Assembly (NCBI RefSeq): GCF_041860085.1 | Contig: NZ_CP124747.1 | Location: 2,604,001 to 2,668,000 of the forward strand | Length of the DNA: 64,000 nt | Source of the DNA: Schlesneria sp. DSM 10557 | Lineage (GTDB): Bacteria; Planctomycetota; Planctomycetia; Planctomycetales; Planctomycetaceae | Direction of reading: 5' to 3' | Shown: piece after piece, positions 56,940-64,000 of the stretch | How the letters are laid out: each line of letters opens with the position of its first letter | Position numbering within the stretch: position 1 is the stretch's first letter | Made by a program: the position numbers and the translations under genes | The notes under the pieces: model-generated | What the model was told of the DNA's origin: nothing | What the model saw: the letters and a program-made list of their open reading frames with translations, nothing else | Databases searched by the model: none

Positions 56940-58610
56940 GGGCGCCGAGCCCGACGCCTAGGAGAGATTCAGATCGCTCATGGGTTTTCAGGCTGCCGTA
57001 ACCTGAGTAAATGGGGCCGGCAATTTCTGGACGGCTGAAGTACCTTTCGGCGGTTTCCTGGCGACCGACTTCCTCGTCGGTCCTGTTCTGGATTTCAACT
57101 TCCTCTGTTCGGGTTATCTACTGGCCCTTCGACGTTCGAGTCGGTTTGGAAACCCCACATCCGTTCGTGCCGACGGGGTCGCGGCTTCCTAGCGACGCTG
57201 CGTCGGGGGAGTGCGGATTTGCTTGGGGCTGGGGAGGATCGAGGGATCATTCCGCCGGCAGCCTTCCAGCGGAGTGACCGACACCTGCTGGTAAGCGTTT
57301 ATCAGGACAGATGGAGTCCAAAGGTTTGGATGTTTGGGGTCGCGGGATTGCGGTTTGTTGCTGACACTGCTCGTGTTGGAAATCTTCTATTGCTCGGTGA
57401 GGAAGTTAGAGCAAGTTGGTCACATCGCAGAAGTTTTAAGACGGGTCATTCCGCGATTGATGTGAGAGCTTCTCAGCCACCGTTTGAATTGGTGAGCTCG
57501 GAATTGATGAGTGGGGTGCTGGCGGGTTTTGTATCGCGGTGTGTTGAGGAGCTTACGGCTCGGCCTCTTGTCTGGCTGTGGGGAGAACTCGTGGCATGGG
57601 GAATGGTCACGAGTTTGGCTGGTCCTGGTGGTGTCGGAAGTCGTTTATAGTGGTCGATGTTGCTGCACCAGTTGACTCGTGAGGATTGGACTCGGTTGTA
57701 AGGGTCTCTGCCACAATCGGCTGCGACGGGAGAAGAGGGGGGGCGTCTTGATGCTCTGGAACGGAGAAGAAACCTCTGTGGTGGCCCGCCGACGAATTTG
57801 GGTGCAGACGGGTAGGGGCTGGCCAGCTTGGCCAGTCCCTGGCCAGTCGGTGGCCAATCCCATGTGCTGCACTGAAAATGGTTTACGTGATGTTCAGGGG
57901 ACTGGCCCGGCTGGCCAGAGAATTGCGGAAGGCGAACATTCCGTTCCCCGCGGTTCCCGGCGGCGGCTCACCTGGGAAATGATGCCGCAACCGGATGCTC
58001 GGCGCCTTGGGGGACGTGAGCGGTGCTGGAGCAAAGAGCCAATCAGATTGCAAAGCGAGAGAATTGAAAAGCAGCGCCAGGGACTCGAGGCAATGGATGC
58101 TCCTGTCCCCGTTCTTCAACCGACGGCTGGCCAACGGACCGCGAGGCTGGGGTGAGGGAGGGAACGCTTGAGGCCCTTTCAGGTCCCCTTACCTCGGCTT
58201 TGTGTTGAGCCGCACAACGAATCGACGGCATATCGGTTATTTGACAATTCGGAACAGACTGAGCCGCCTCCGGATCTCATCAAGAGGGCTGCGGCAGGTG
58301 GCGATTTGGGATGATGGGCCGCTCGCCGCTCGTTGAAAAGGAGGACACGCATCGCAGAGGGTGCCAGCCCTGCTCAGTCTAAAGTTGATCAGCCACGACC
58401 TCAGCCGGGTGATTCCATGCCGCCGGGCTTGTCTCCCATTCTCGTTCCCGTTCGTGGGGCTCTGGTATCGCCTGCCGGGCTCGACCGATCTGTGCCTCGC
58501 GGCGGACTCTCTGCCCTCCCAATCACTGTCGCCGGCCGTTGCAGGTCCGGCCATCGCGGTGGGTAGAGAACCTGCATATCCGAGAAATGAAACTTGCCCA
58601 GCTGACAATG
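56940..58610. other. Gene-poor decayed region of about 1.7 kb
   Basis: No frame here has family features. The composition changes to G/T-rich on the plus strand over about 57200-57700. A cluster of five TGGCCA palindromes lies at 57820-57917, with one more at 58128. Together with the restriction remnant and the tRNA at the right end it looks like an old, degraded integrated island. Confidence 0.5.
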
Positions 58611-58648
58611 AAAAAACCGTCGAGAAAACAGACGTTTTCTCGACGGTT
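58611..58648 (-). terminator. Terminator of tRNA-Ser
   Basis: Arms 58615-58629 and 58634-58648 form a perfect 15-bp stem (left arm aaccgtcgagaaaac) with a 4-base loop, followed on the minus strand by TTTTTT. It starts 4 bases after the tRNA end. Confidence 0.93.
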
Positions 58649-58652
58649 GATG

Positions 58653-58742
58653 CGGAGAGGGAGGGATTCGAACCCTCGGTAGGAGGAATACCCCTACGCC
58701 GCTTTAGCAAAGCGGTGCTATCGGCCACTCAGCCACCTCTCC
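58653..58742 (-). tRNA. tRNA-Ser (anticodon GCU)
   Basis: A 90-base class II tRNA on the minus strand. The acceptor stem GGAGAGG pairs with CCTCTCC, the discriminator is G, the anticodon loop is TTGCTAA inside the stem CCGCT/AGCGG, the T arm reads GAGGGTTCGAATCCCTC, and a long variable arm is present as expected for serine. The anticodon GCU reads AGC/AGU codons. CCA is not encoded. A strong terminator follows directly. Confidence 0.96.
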
Positions 58743-59245
58743 GGCTGACCAATTGAAGTCGAAACTATAGCCAATGAAGCTTGAAAAACAAGTCGTGTTG
58801 ATACCTGATAAAAAATGAGTGAAAATTTGCCCGATTCCTGCGAATTCGACGAAATTCCGCCAGCTGGCCGATCACCGGCAGAAATCTGCACTTCGCCTCT
58901 TTTCAGGCCTCCGCGGCCCCAAATTTCACCGGAATAGACGACTTCTACAGGTCGAGAGTACGTTGCCTCTGACCGGGCACATCCCTCTTCCGTGATTGCC
59001 ATCCGCAACGCCGGGGGGAATTTGGCGTTGTCCGTTGCCCTTGCCTGACCGGAAATCGTTCCCGCTCTCGCCAGGATTTTTTGATCCTTTTCTTCGGCAC
59101 CTCGATTGAAAGGAGCGACAGTTGTCCGGACCATCCCCCCCCTGCCCTGCCAGCAGGCTCGGAGGACTCTCTCAGAGACATTTCCGGAGTTTCTCGAACG
59201 ACGACTTCTCGGCTTCTGCAGGGGGTGGGTGAGGCGACTCGACCG
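58743..59245. other. Gap of 503 bases
   Basis: It lies between the tRNA-Ser start and the end of the YjbQ gene. The tRNA promoter should be at the left end. No convincing gene; overlapping frames at 58718-59181 on the minus strand lack motifs. Confidence 0.4.
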
Positions 59246-59668
59246 CTATTCGCCGATGATCTTGACGAGCACTCGTTTTGATCGGCGGCCGTCGAATTCG
59301 CCGTAGAAAATTTGTTCCCACGGTCCGAAATCGAGTTTGCCGTTGGTGATGGCGACGACCACTTCCCGGCCCATGATCTGGCGTTTCATGTGGGCGTCGG
59401 CGTTGTCTTCACCCGTTCTGTTGTGGTGGTATCGAGCGGGTGAGGCGTCGAACGGGGCGAGTTCTTCCAGCCACTGCTGATAATCCTGGTGCAGGCCCGG
59501 TTCATCGTCATTGATAAAGACGGATGCCGTAATATGCATGGCGTTGCAGAGCAGCAGTCCTTCCTTGACGCCACTCTTTTCCACGAGTTTTTCAACCGTC
59601 GGGGTGATATTGAGAAAGCCCATCCGGTTGGGAATCTGAAAGTACAAATACTCTGTCAGTGACTTCAT
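59246..59668 (-). CDS. YjbQ/UPF0047 family protein
   Basis: A 140-residue protein of the YjbQ family. Key stretches are [53 protein letters not shown] and [16 protein letters not shown]. Histidines in MHIT, DAHMK and nearby positions form the family's metal or phosphate site. Some members have thiamine-phosphate synthase activity in vitro, but the physiological role is unsettled. The ATG at 59668 has GGAGG 6 bases upstream; the longer open frame is not needed. Confidence 0.92.
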   Translation of the reverse strand: MKSLTEYLYFQIPNRMGFLNITPTVEKLVEKSGVKEGLLLCNAMHITASVFINDDEPGLHQDYQQWLEELAPFDASPARYHHNRTGEDNADAHMKRQIMGREVVVAITNGKLDFGPWEQIFYGEFDGRRSKRVLVKIIGE

Positions 59669-60127
59669 GTGGAACCTCCGGGACGCGAAGCGGATGACCT
59701 TGTTTAAACGGGTCCGGCCAGGTGTGGGATACGGACCTTTCGCAGCGTAGCACACACGGCGAAGTCCTTGAACGAAGCTTCTCACAGCCCTCACTCGTCT
59801 CACACAACGGTTGGAAGCAGGGTTTCAGCAGTCGGTGGATGGTACCGCCGGTAAGGGCGATGCGGGTGGCGAGCGATTCCACAGTCTGGTAAAAAATCAT
59901 GTTTCTGATGGATTTGATCGAAATGAAGCGGACAGCGGGCTTCGACTGCGCGAACGTGCCCCCCTTTCCTGCCGCCATTTTGAGCAGAACCTCGTTCTGA
60001 AAACGGTTAGCACTTCGGTCGTTCATTTCTGCGGGTTCAGGGGCCAGTGCTTCCCAGTGACCGCCGCGAGAGATGGATCGAATTTTACCTTCGCCCGAGT
60101 TTGAATGATTTTTTGAAAGTAAGTTCC
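59669..60127. other. Divergent intergenic region
   Basis: 459 bases between the YjbQ gene and the divergent PfkB-type kinase, holding both promoters. No gene or repeat was seen. Confidence 0.4.
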
Positions 60128-61123
60128 ATGGCAACGGTTTATGACGTCTACGGCGTCGGCAATTCGCTGGTCGATATTCAGGCTCGCATCGAAGACTCCA
60201 CCTTGGAACAACTGGCATTCGCGAAGGGGATCATGACGCTGGTTGACGACGGGACTCAGACTCGAGTGCTGGAGTCGATCCGAGGTGCCAAGATCAATCG
60301 CTGTGCCGGGGGATCGGCGGCCAACACGATCGCGGGCCTGGTCGAATTCGGTGGTAAAGCAGCCTATGCGGGCAAGACTGGACAGGATGAACTTGGCGAG
60401 TTCTGGCTGAAGGACATGCGGGACCTGGGGGTCACGATCGAAGTCCCGCAGGTGGCCGGACAGACCGGAGCGTGCGTCGTGCTGATTACAGACGATGCTC
60501 AGCGAACCATGCTGACCCACCTCGGTCTTTCGGCCACGCTAAGCGCCGACGACATTTCTGAAGCGGAAATTCAGAAGTCGAAGTATGTCTACATCGAAGG
60601 ATATCTCTTCGCCGGAGAGACCACCAAGGAAGCCGCCCTGCGAGCGATCGAATTGGCTAAGAAGAACGGCGTGAAAGTCGCTTTCACCGTTTCCGATCCC
60701 TTCCTGATTTCGATGCACCGCGAGCTGTTCCTGCACCTGCTCAAGGATTCGGTCGACCTGCTGTTCTGCAATCTGGAAGAAGCACGCAGCCTGACAGGAA
60801 AGACGGATCCCGTCGATTGTGCTCAGGTGATTCATCACCACGCCGCCGACGTGGCGTTGACCCTGGGTGCCGATGGATCGCTGCTGATGCAGGATGGCCA
60901 AATCATTCCGATCGAAGGGGTCACGACGAAAGCAATCGACACGACCGGTGCTGGCGATATGTATGCCGCAGGGATCCTCTACGGCATCACCAACGGTCTG
61001 AACTGGAAACAGGCGGGCCACCTGGCATCTCACGCCGCCGCACGCGTGGTGTCTCAGATGGGTGCTCGCCTGCAGCAGCCATTCACCAAAGCCGACGTCG
61101 CCAAACTGCTGGAAGGGATCTGA
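60128..61123 (+). CDS. PfkB family kinase, probably adenosine or sugar kinase
   Basis: A 331-residue ribokinase-family enzyme. The N-terminal [10 protein letters not shown] and [16 protein letters not shown] carry the substrate-binding glycines, and the C-terminal [16 protein letters not shown] is the PfkB signature with the catalytic Asp (GAGD). The order of motifs and the phrase [12 protein letters not shown] resemble bacterial adenosine kinases, which make AMP from adenosine, but other sugar kinases in the family look alike. Start ATG 60128 was chosen; the frame opens earlier. It stands alone. Confidence 0.88.
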   Translation: MATVYDVYGVGNSLVDIQARIEDSTLEQLAFAKGIMTLVDDGTQTRVLESIRGAKINRCAGGSAANTIAGLVEFGGKAAYAGKTGQDELGEFWLKDMRDLGVTIEVPQVAGQTGACVVLITDDAQRTMLTHLGLSATLSADDISEAEIQKSKYVYIEGYLFAGETTKEAALRAIELAKKNGVKVAFTVSDPFLISMHRELFLHLLKDSVDLLFCNLEEARSLTGKTDPVDCAQVIHHHAADVALTLGADGSLLMQDGQIIPIEGVTTKAIDTTGAGDMYAAGILYGITNGLNWKQAGHLASHAAARVVSQMGARLQQPFTKADVAKLLEGI

Positions 61124-61133
61124 TCGCACTGTG

Positions 61134-61153
61134 AGTCGCCGCAGCGACTGTTT
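61134..61153 (+). terminator. Short terminator after the PfkB-type kinase
   Basis: Arms 61134-61139 and 61144-61149 (agtcgc/gcgact) form a 6-bp stem with a 4-base loop, followed by GTTTT. It lies 10 bases past the stop codon. Confidence 0.55.
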
Positions 61154-61630
61154 TCGCAGCGGTCTGACAGGAACATGCCCGGTTTGGATGAACGGATCTG
61201 AAGTTCGTCCAAACTGGACGTACTGTTTTTCTTGCCTCCCGTCTCTTCGGGAGAAAAAGAGCCTCCGCCGGATCAGGTCTGCGGCCGGACGTGCGAGCAA
61301 CAACGGCCCCCCACGTCACGGAGGGGACGTCAGATTCACTTGTTCCACGTTCGTCGGCCCAAACACCAGTTGCCGCGGTGCCGTCTCGGAATTGACCCGG
61401 TCTATTCAACGGACCATACTGATACGTGATCACGTTCATGGCAGGGCCATTCGGGAGTTTCCTCGATCCTCCCGGCGACTTTCATTCAAACGTGAAGCGG
61501 CAGCGACAGGTTTTCGATGGCTTTGCGACCGTGGCACTCGACCACCGTTGTCTACAAACGTTGTGCGGTCATCGATTTCACGAACTGCTGATGATCAAGT
61601 TCGATCCATCGAGTTTGCGAGGCATTGCTG
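61154..61630. other. Gap of 477 bases
   Basis: Between the kinase terminator and the second planctomycete-cytochrome gene. Frames on both strands are open but lack motifs or starts. It probably holds the promoter of the downstream gene. Confidence 0.4.
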
Positions 61631-64000
61631 ATGCCGGTCGTACGATTTTTTAGCGCACTCCTCTGCTGTGCCATTCTCACGTCTCTCTGCCCGCTCGTCG
61701 CTCACGCCGACGACGCGGCCGTTGACTATTCCACTCAGGTCAAGCCGATTCTGCTGAAGCATTGTGCCGACTGCCATGGGAAGGAAACACAGCAGTCCAG
61801 TCTGCGGTTGGACTCAGCGAAGGGAGTCACGACGGGCGGCGACTCGGGCCCCGCAGTCATCGCTGGAGATTCCGCCCGCAGCCTGCTCATCCATGCCATT
61901 ACTGGGACCGAAGGGGCCTTACAGATGCCTCCGGATGGAGACAAACTGGCCGAGGCCGATGTTGCCATGCTGCGACGCTGGATCGATCAGGGTGCTCATT
62001 CTCCTGGGGATGAAGTGACGGAACCGGCCGTTGCGAAGACAAGTCGACACTGGGCGTTTCAACCGGTTCGACGAGTGATTCCCCCGACGGTCGAAGCACC
62101 TTTCGCCCGACACAATGGGATCGACAATTTCATTCAGGATCGCCTGCTGCGGGAGGAGCTGACTCCTTCTGAAGCTGCTGACAAAACAACACTCGTGCGA
62201 CGAGTCCATTTTGATCTGCTTGGACTTCCCCCTTCGGTCGAGACCGTGCAGGAATTCGTGAGTGACTCGTCTCCCGACGCTTACGAAAGGCTTGTTGACC
62301 GGTTGCTGGCGTCCCCTCATTTCGGTGAGCGCTGGGCGCGAGACTGGCTGGATTCGGCGCGCTACGCCGACTCCAACGGATTCACTCGCGATCAACCTCG
62401 AACCATCTGGAAATACCGGGACTGGGTGATCGATGCCCTCAACCAGAACCTGTCGTTCAAGCAGTTCGTGATCGAGCAGATTGCCGGCGACCTATTGCCT
62501 GATCCGACGCTGGAGCAACTTATCGCCACCGGTTTCCACCGGAACACCCTCATCAATGAAGAGGGGGGCACAGATCCAGAACAGTTTCGTGTTGAGGCGG
62601 TCGTAGACCGGGTCAACACCACGGGGGCTGTTTTCCTTGGCCTCACGGTCGGCTGCGCTCAGTGTCATGACCACAAATACGATCCGATTTCGCAGCGGGA
62701 ATACTATCAGCTCTACGCGTTCTTTAACTCGAATGAGTTCCACGCTGGAGATCCGACAGCGCCGCGGATCGATGTTCCGTCCAAAGAACAGATCAGAAGC
62801 GGCGAGCCCGAGCGATGGAAAGAGATACAAAAGACAATCCAGCGACTGGAACAGGAACTGAAGGATCAGATCTCTGCCATCGCGGATGACCTGACTGCCT
62901 GGGAAAAGACACTCACGGAGGAAGACAAGGCCAAGTTGCCATTCAACGTGAAAAACGCTTTGGATCTGCCCCCCGTTGATCGGTCGGAAACGCATAAGCG
63001 GGATCTGGACGCTTACTTTCGGCGGTTGCCAATCTCGCGTTCAAAGTATCCACAGCTCGATGAGATTGGTCGCCTGCGTCAGACAGCTCCCCAGTTCGCA
63101 ACCACGATGATCACACGGGAGATCAATCCCCCGCGAGAAACCTACATCCAGATTCGCGGAGACTTCCTTCGTAAGGGTGCCCCGGTGCAACCGGCCATCC
63201 CCGCGGTCCTCAAGCAGCCTGCTGCACAAGCAGCTTCCCCAGGTCCTGAACTCGCATCCATCACCAATCGCCTGCAACTGGCCGAGTGGCTTACCGCACC
63301 AGAAAATCCACTCACTCCCCGCGTGATCGCCAACAGGTACTGGCAGCGGATCTTTGGACGGGGAATTGTGGAAACGGAGAATGACTTCGGGATCCAGGGG
63401 GATCCACCGACTCATCCTGAGCTGCTCGACTGGCTGGCTGCTGAGTTTCGACGTGACACCACGTCGACGGGAGCCGCCAGCGACGATGCAGCAGACGCCA
63501 ACAGCCCATCACAAGTCGCTGCGTCGGATCCCCGGGCCTGGGATCTCAAGGCGTTCTTGAGAGGACTGGTTCTGTCTGCAACCTACCGTCAGTCATCTCA
63601 TTCCCGTAGTGATCTGATTGAGCAAGATCCGATGAATAAGTTGCTGGCCCGTCAGGCACGCATTCGTGTTGATGCCGAAATGATTCGCGATGCCGCATTG
63701 ACGGTCAGTGGATTGCTCACCACAGAGCTGGGTGGCCCCCCGGTTTACCCGCCACAGCCGGAAGGGGTCTTTGATTTCACGCAGGACAAAAAACCATGGA
63801 AGACATCCACGGGACGCGATCGGTTTCGCAAGGGGCTTTACACGCACATCTGGCGTTCCAGCATTTATCCCGCAATGGCCGCGTTTGACTTCCCGGAACC
63901 GAATGTCGCGTGCACGCGGCGAATCCGTTCCAACACGCCACTGCAGTCATTAACACTGGCCAACGACCAGACGTTTTTCGAGTTCGCACGGGGATTTGCC
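61631..64000 (+). CDS. Planctomycete cytochrome C / DUF1549 / DUF1553 protein (3' end off the right edge)
   Basis: At least 790 residues, still open at the window end. It starts with a signal peptide (MPVVRFFSALLCCAIL, cleavage near AHA), then the cytochrome domain with haem motif CADCH (about residues 47-51). DUF1549 follows: KTTLVRRVHFDLLGLPPS, ERWARDWLDSARYADSNGF and the second motif CAQCHDHKYDP. DUF1553 begins around LTPRVIANRYWQRIFGRGI and includes SATYRQSS. It is a paralogue of 20145-23063 with a different middle region. A DUF1501 partner would be expected just beyond the edge. Confidence 0.93.
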   Translation, partial: MPVVRFFSALLCCAILTSLCPLVAHADDAAVDYSTQVKPILLKHCADCHGKETQQSSLRLDSAKGVTTGGDSGPAVIAGDSARSLLIHAITGTEGALQMPPDGDKLAEADVAMLRRWIDQGAHSPGDEVTEPAVAKTSRHWAFQPVRRVIPPTVEAPFARHNGIDNFIQDRLLREELTPSEAADKTTLVRRVHFDLLGLPPSVETVQEFVSDSSPDAYERLVDRLLASPHFGERWARDWLDSARYADSNGFTRDQPRTIWKYRDWVIDALNQNLSFKQFVIEQIAGDLLPDPTLEQLIATGFHRNTLINEEGGTDPEQFRVEAVVDRVNTTGAVFLGLTVGCAQCHDHKYDPISQREYYQLYAFFNSNEFHAGDPTAPRIDVPSKEQIRSGEPERWKEIQKTIQRLEQELKDQISAIADDLTAWEKTLTEEDKAKLPFNVKNALDLPPVDRSETHKRDLDAYFRRLPISRSKYPQLDEIGRLRQTAPQFATTMITREINPPRETYIQIRGDFLRKGAPVQPAIPAVLKQPAAQAASPGPELASITNRLQLAEWLTAPENPLTPRVIANRYWQRIFGRGIVETENDFGIQGDPPTHPELLDWLAAEFRRDTTSTGAASDDAADANSPSQVAASDPRAWDLKAFLRGLVLSATYRQSSHSRSDLIEQDPMNKLLARQARIRVDAEMIRDAALTVSGLLTTELGGPPVYPPQPEGVFDFTQDKKPWKTSTGRDRFRKGLYTHIWRSSIYPAMAAFDFPEPNVACTRRIRSNTPLQSLTLANDQTFFEFARGFA

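Noticed and set aside
57219..57650. 143-residue open frame on the plus strand
   Set aside because: Lies in a decayed, G/T-rich region, has no ribosome site, no motif and no neighbour link.
1..64000. CRISPR array
   Set aside because: No regularly spaced identical repeats of 20-40 bases were seen, and there are no cas genes.

Overview
The window looks like chromosomal DNA from a member of the Planctomycetota. The signs are several families typical of that phylum: planctomycete cytochrome/DUF1549/DUF1553 proteins (20145-23063 and, cut by the right edge, 61631-64000), a Tat-exported DUF1501 partner (18752-20140), a DUF1559 pseudopilin-like protein, an FG-GAP/ASPIC lipoprotein, and a very large Ser/Thr kinase with an extracytoplasmic part. 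The DNA is GC-rich and genes lie on both strands in short operons. This placement rests on family content only; no 16S gene is present.

Layout. 1-5.5 kb: an ABC-2 permease cut by the left edge, truD, a coupled pair of small membrane proteins and uvrB. 5.7-18.2 kb: the giant kinase, a DUF885 metallopeptidase, a beta-lactamase-fold hydrolase, a GspE/PilB-type ATPase, a tiny Lys/Ala-rich DNA-binding protein, an aminotransferase and a NUDT9-like ADP-ribose pyrophosphatase. 18.7-26.1 kb: the DUF1501/planctomycete-cytochrome pair, a TetR regulator with a perfect 18-bp palindrome upstream, and a DUF1207 protein. 26.5-32.5 kb: two overlapping RlaP-like nucleotidyltransferases, an AT-richer orphan exported protein, a NADAR protein, csaA and a DMT transporter.

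32.7-38.4 kb holds the most unusual locus: three co-directional genes for a DUF559/Vsr-like nuclease, a two-winged-helix protein, and a 1110-residue protein that fuses an AAA ATPase to a HerA-like motor. I do not recognise it as a named system. It is a candidate defence or DNA-processing module.

38.5-43.9 kb: a lipoprotein, a DUF1559 protein, and an overlapping FG-GAP/ASPIC and TPR gene pair. 44.2-55.7 kb reads as a stress and dormancy island: two universal stress proteins, a short hibernation factor, a Rnk/GreA-type factor, TerC, an NtrB/NtrC-type two-component pair, a BON-like protein, a tandem HMA-like protein and a TRIC-family channel. Two sites resembling sigma-54 (-24/-12) promoters lie in front of genes flanking the NtrBC pair.

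55.8-58.6 kb is gene-poor and holds wreckage of a type I restriction-modification locus, a 71-bp-spaced duplication and, at its right end, tRNA-Ser(GCU) with a strong terminator. 59.2-64 kb: a YjbQ-family protein, a PfkB-family sugar/adenosine kinase and the start of a second planctomycete-cytochrome gene. All calls come from reading the sequence and protein motifs; no database search was run.
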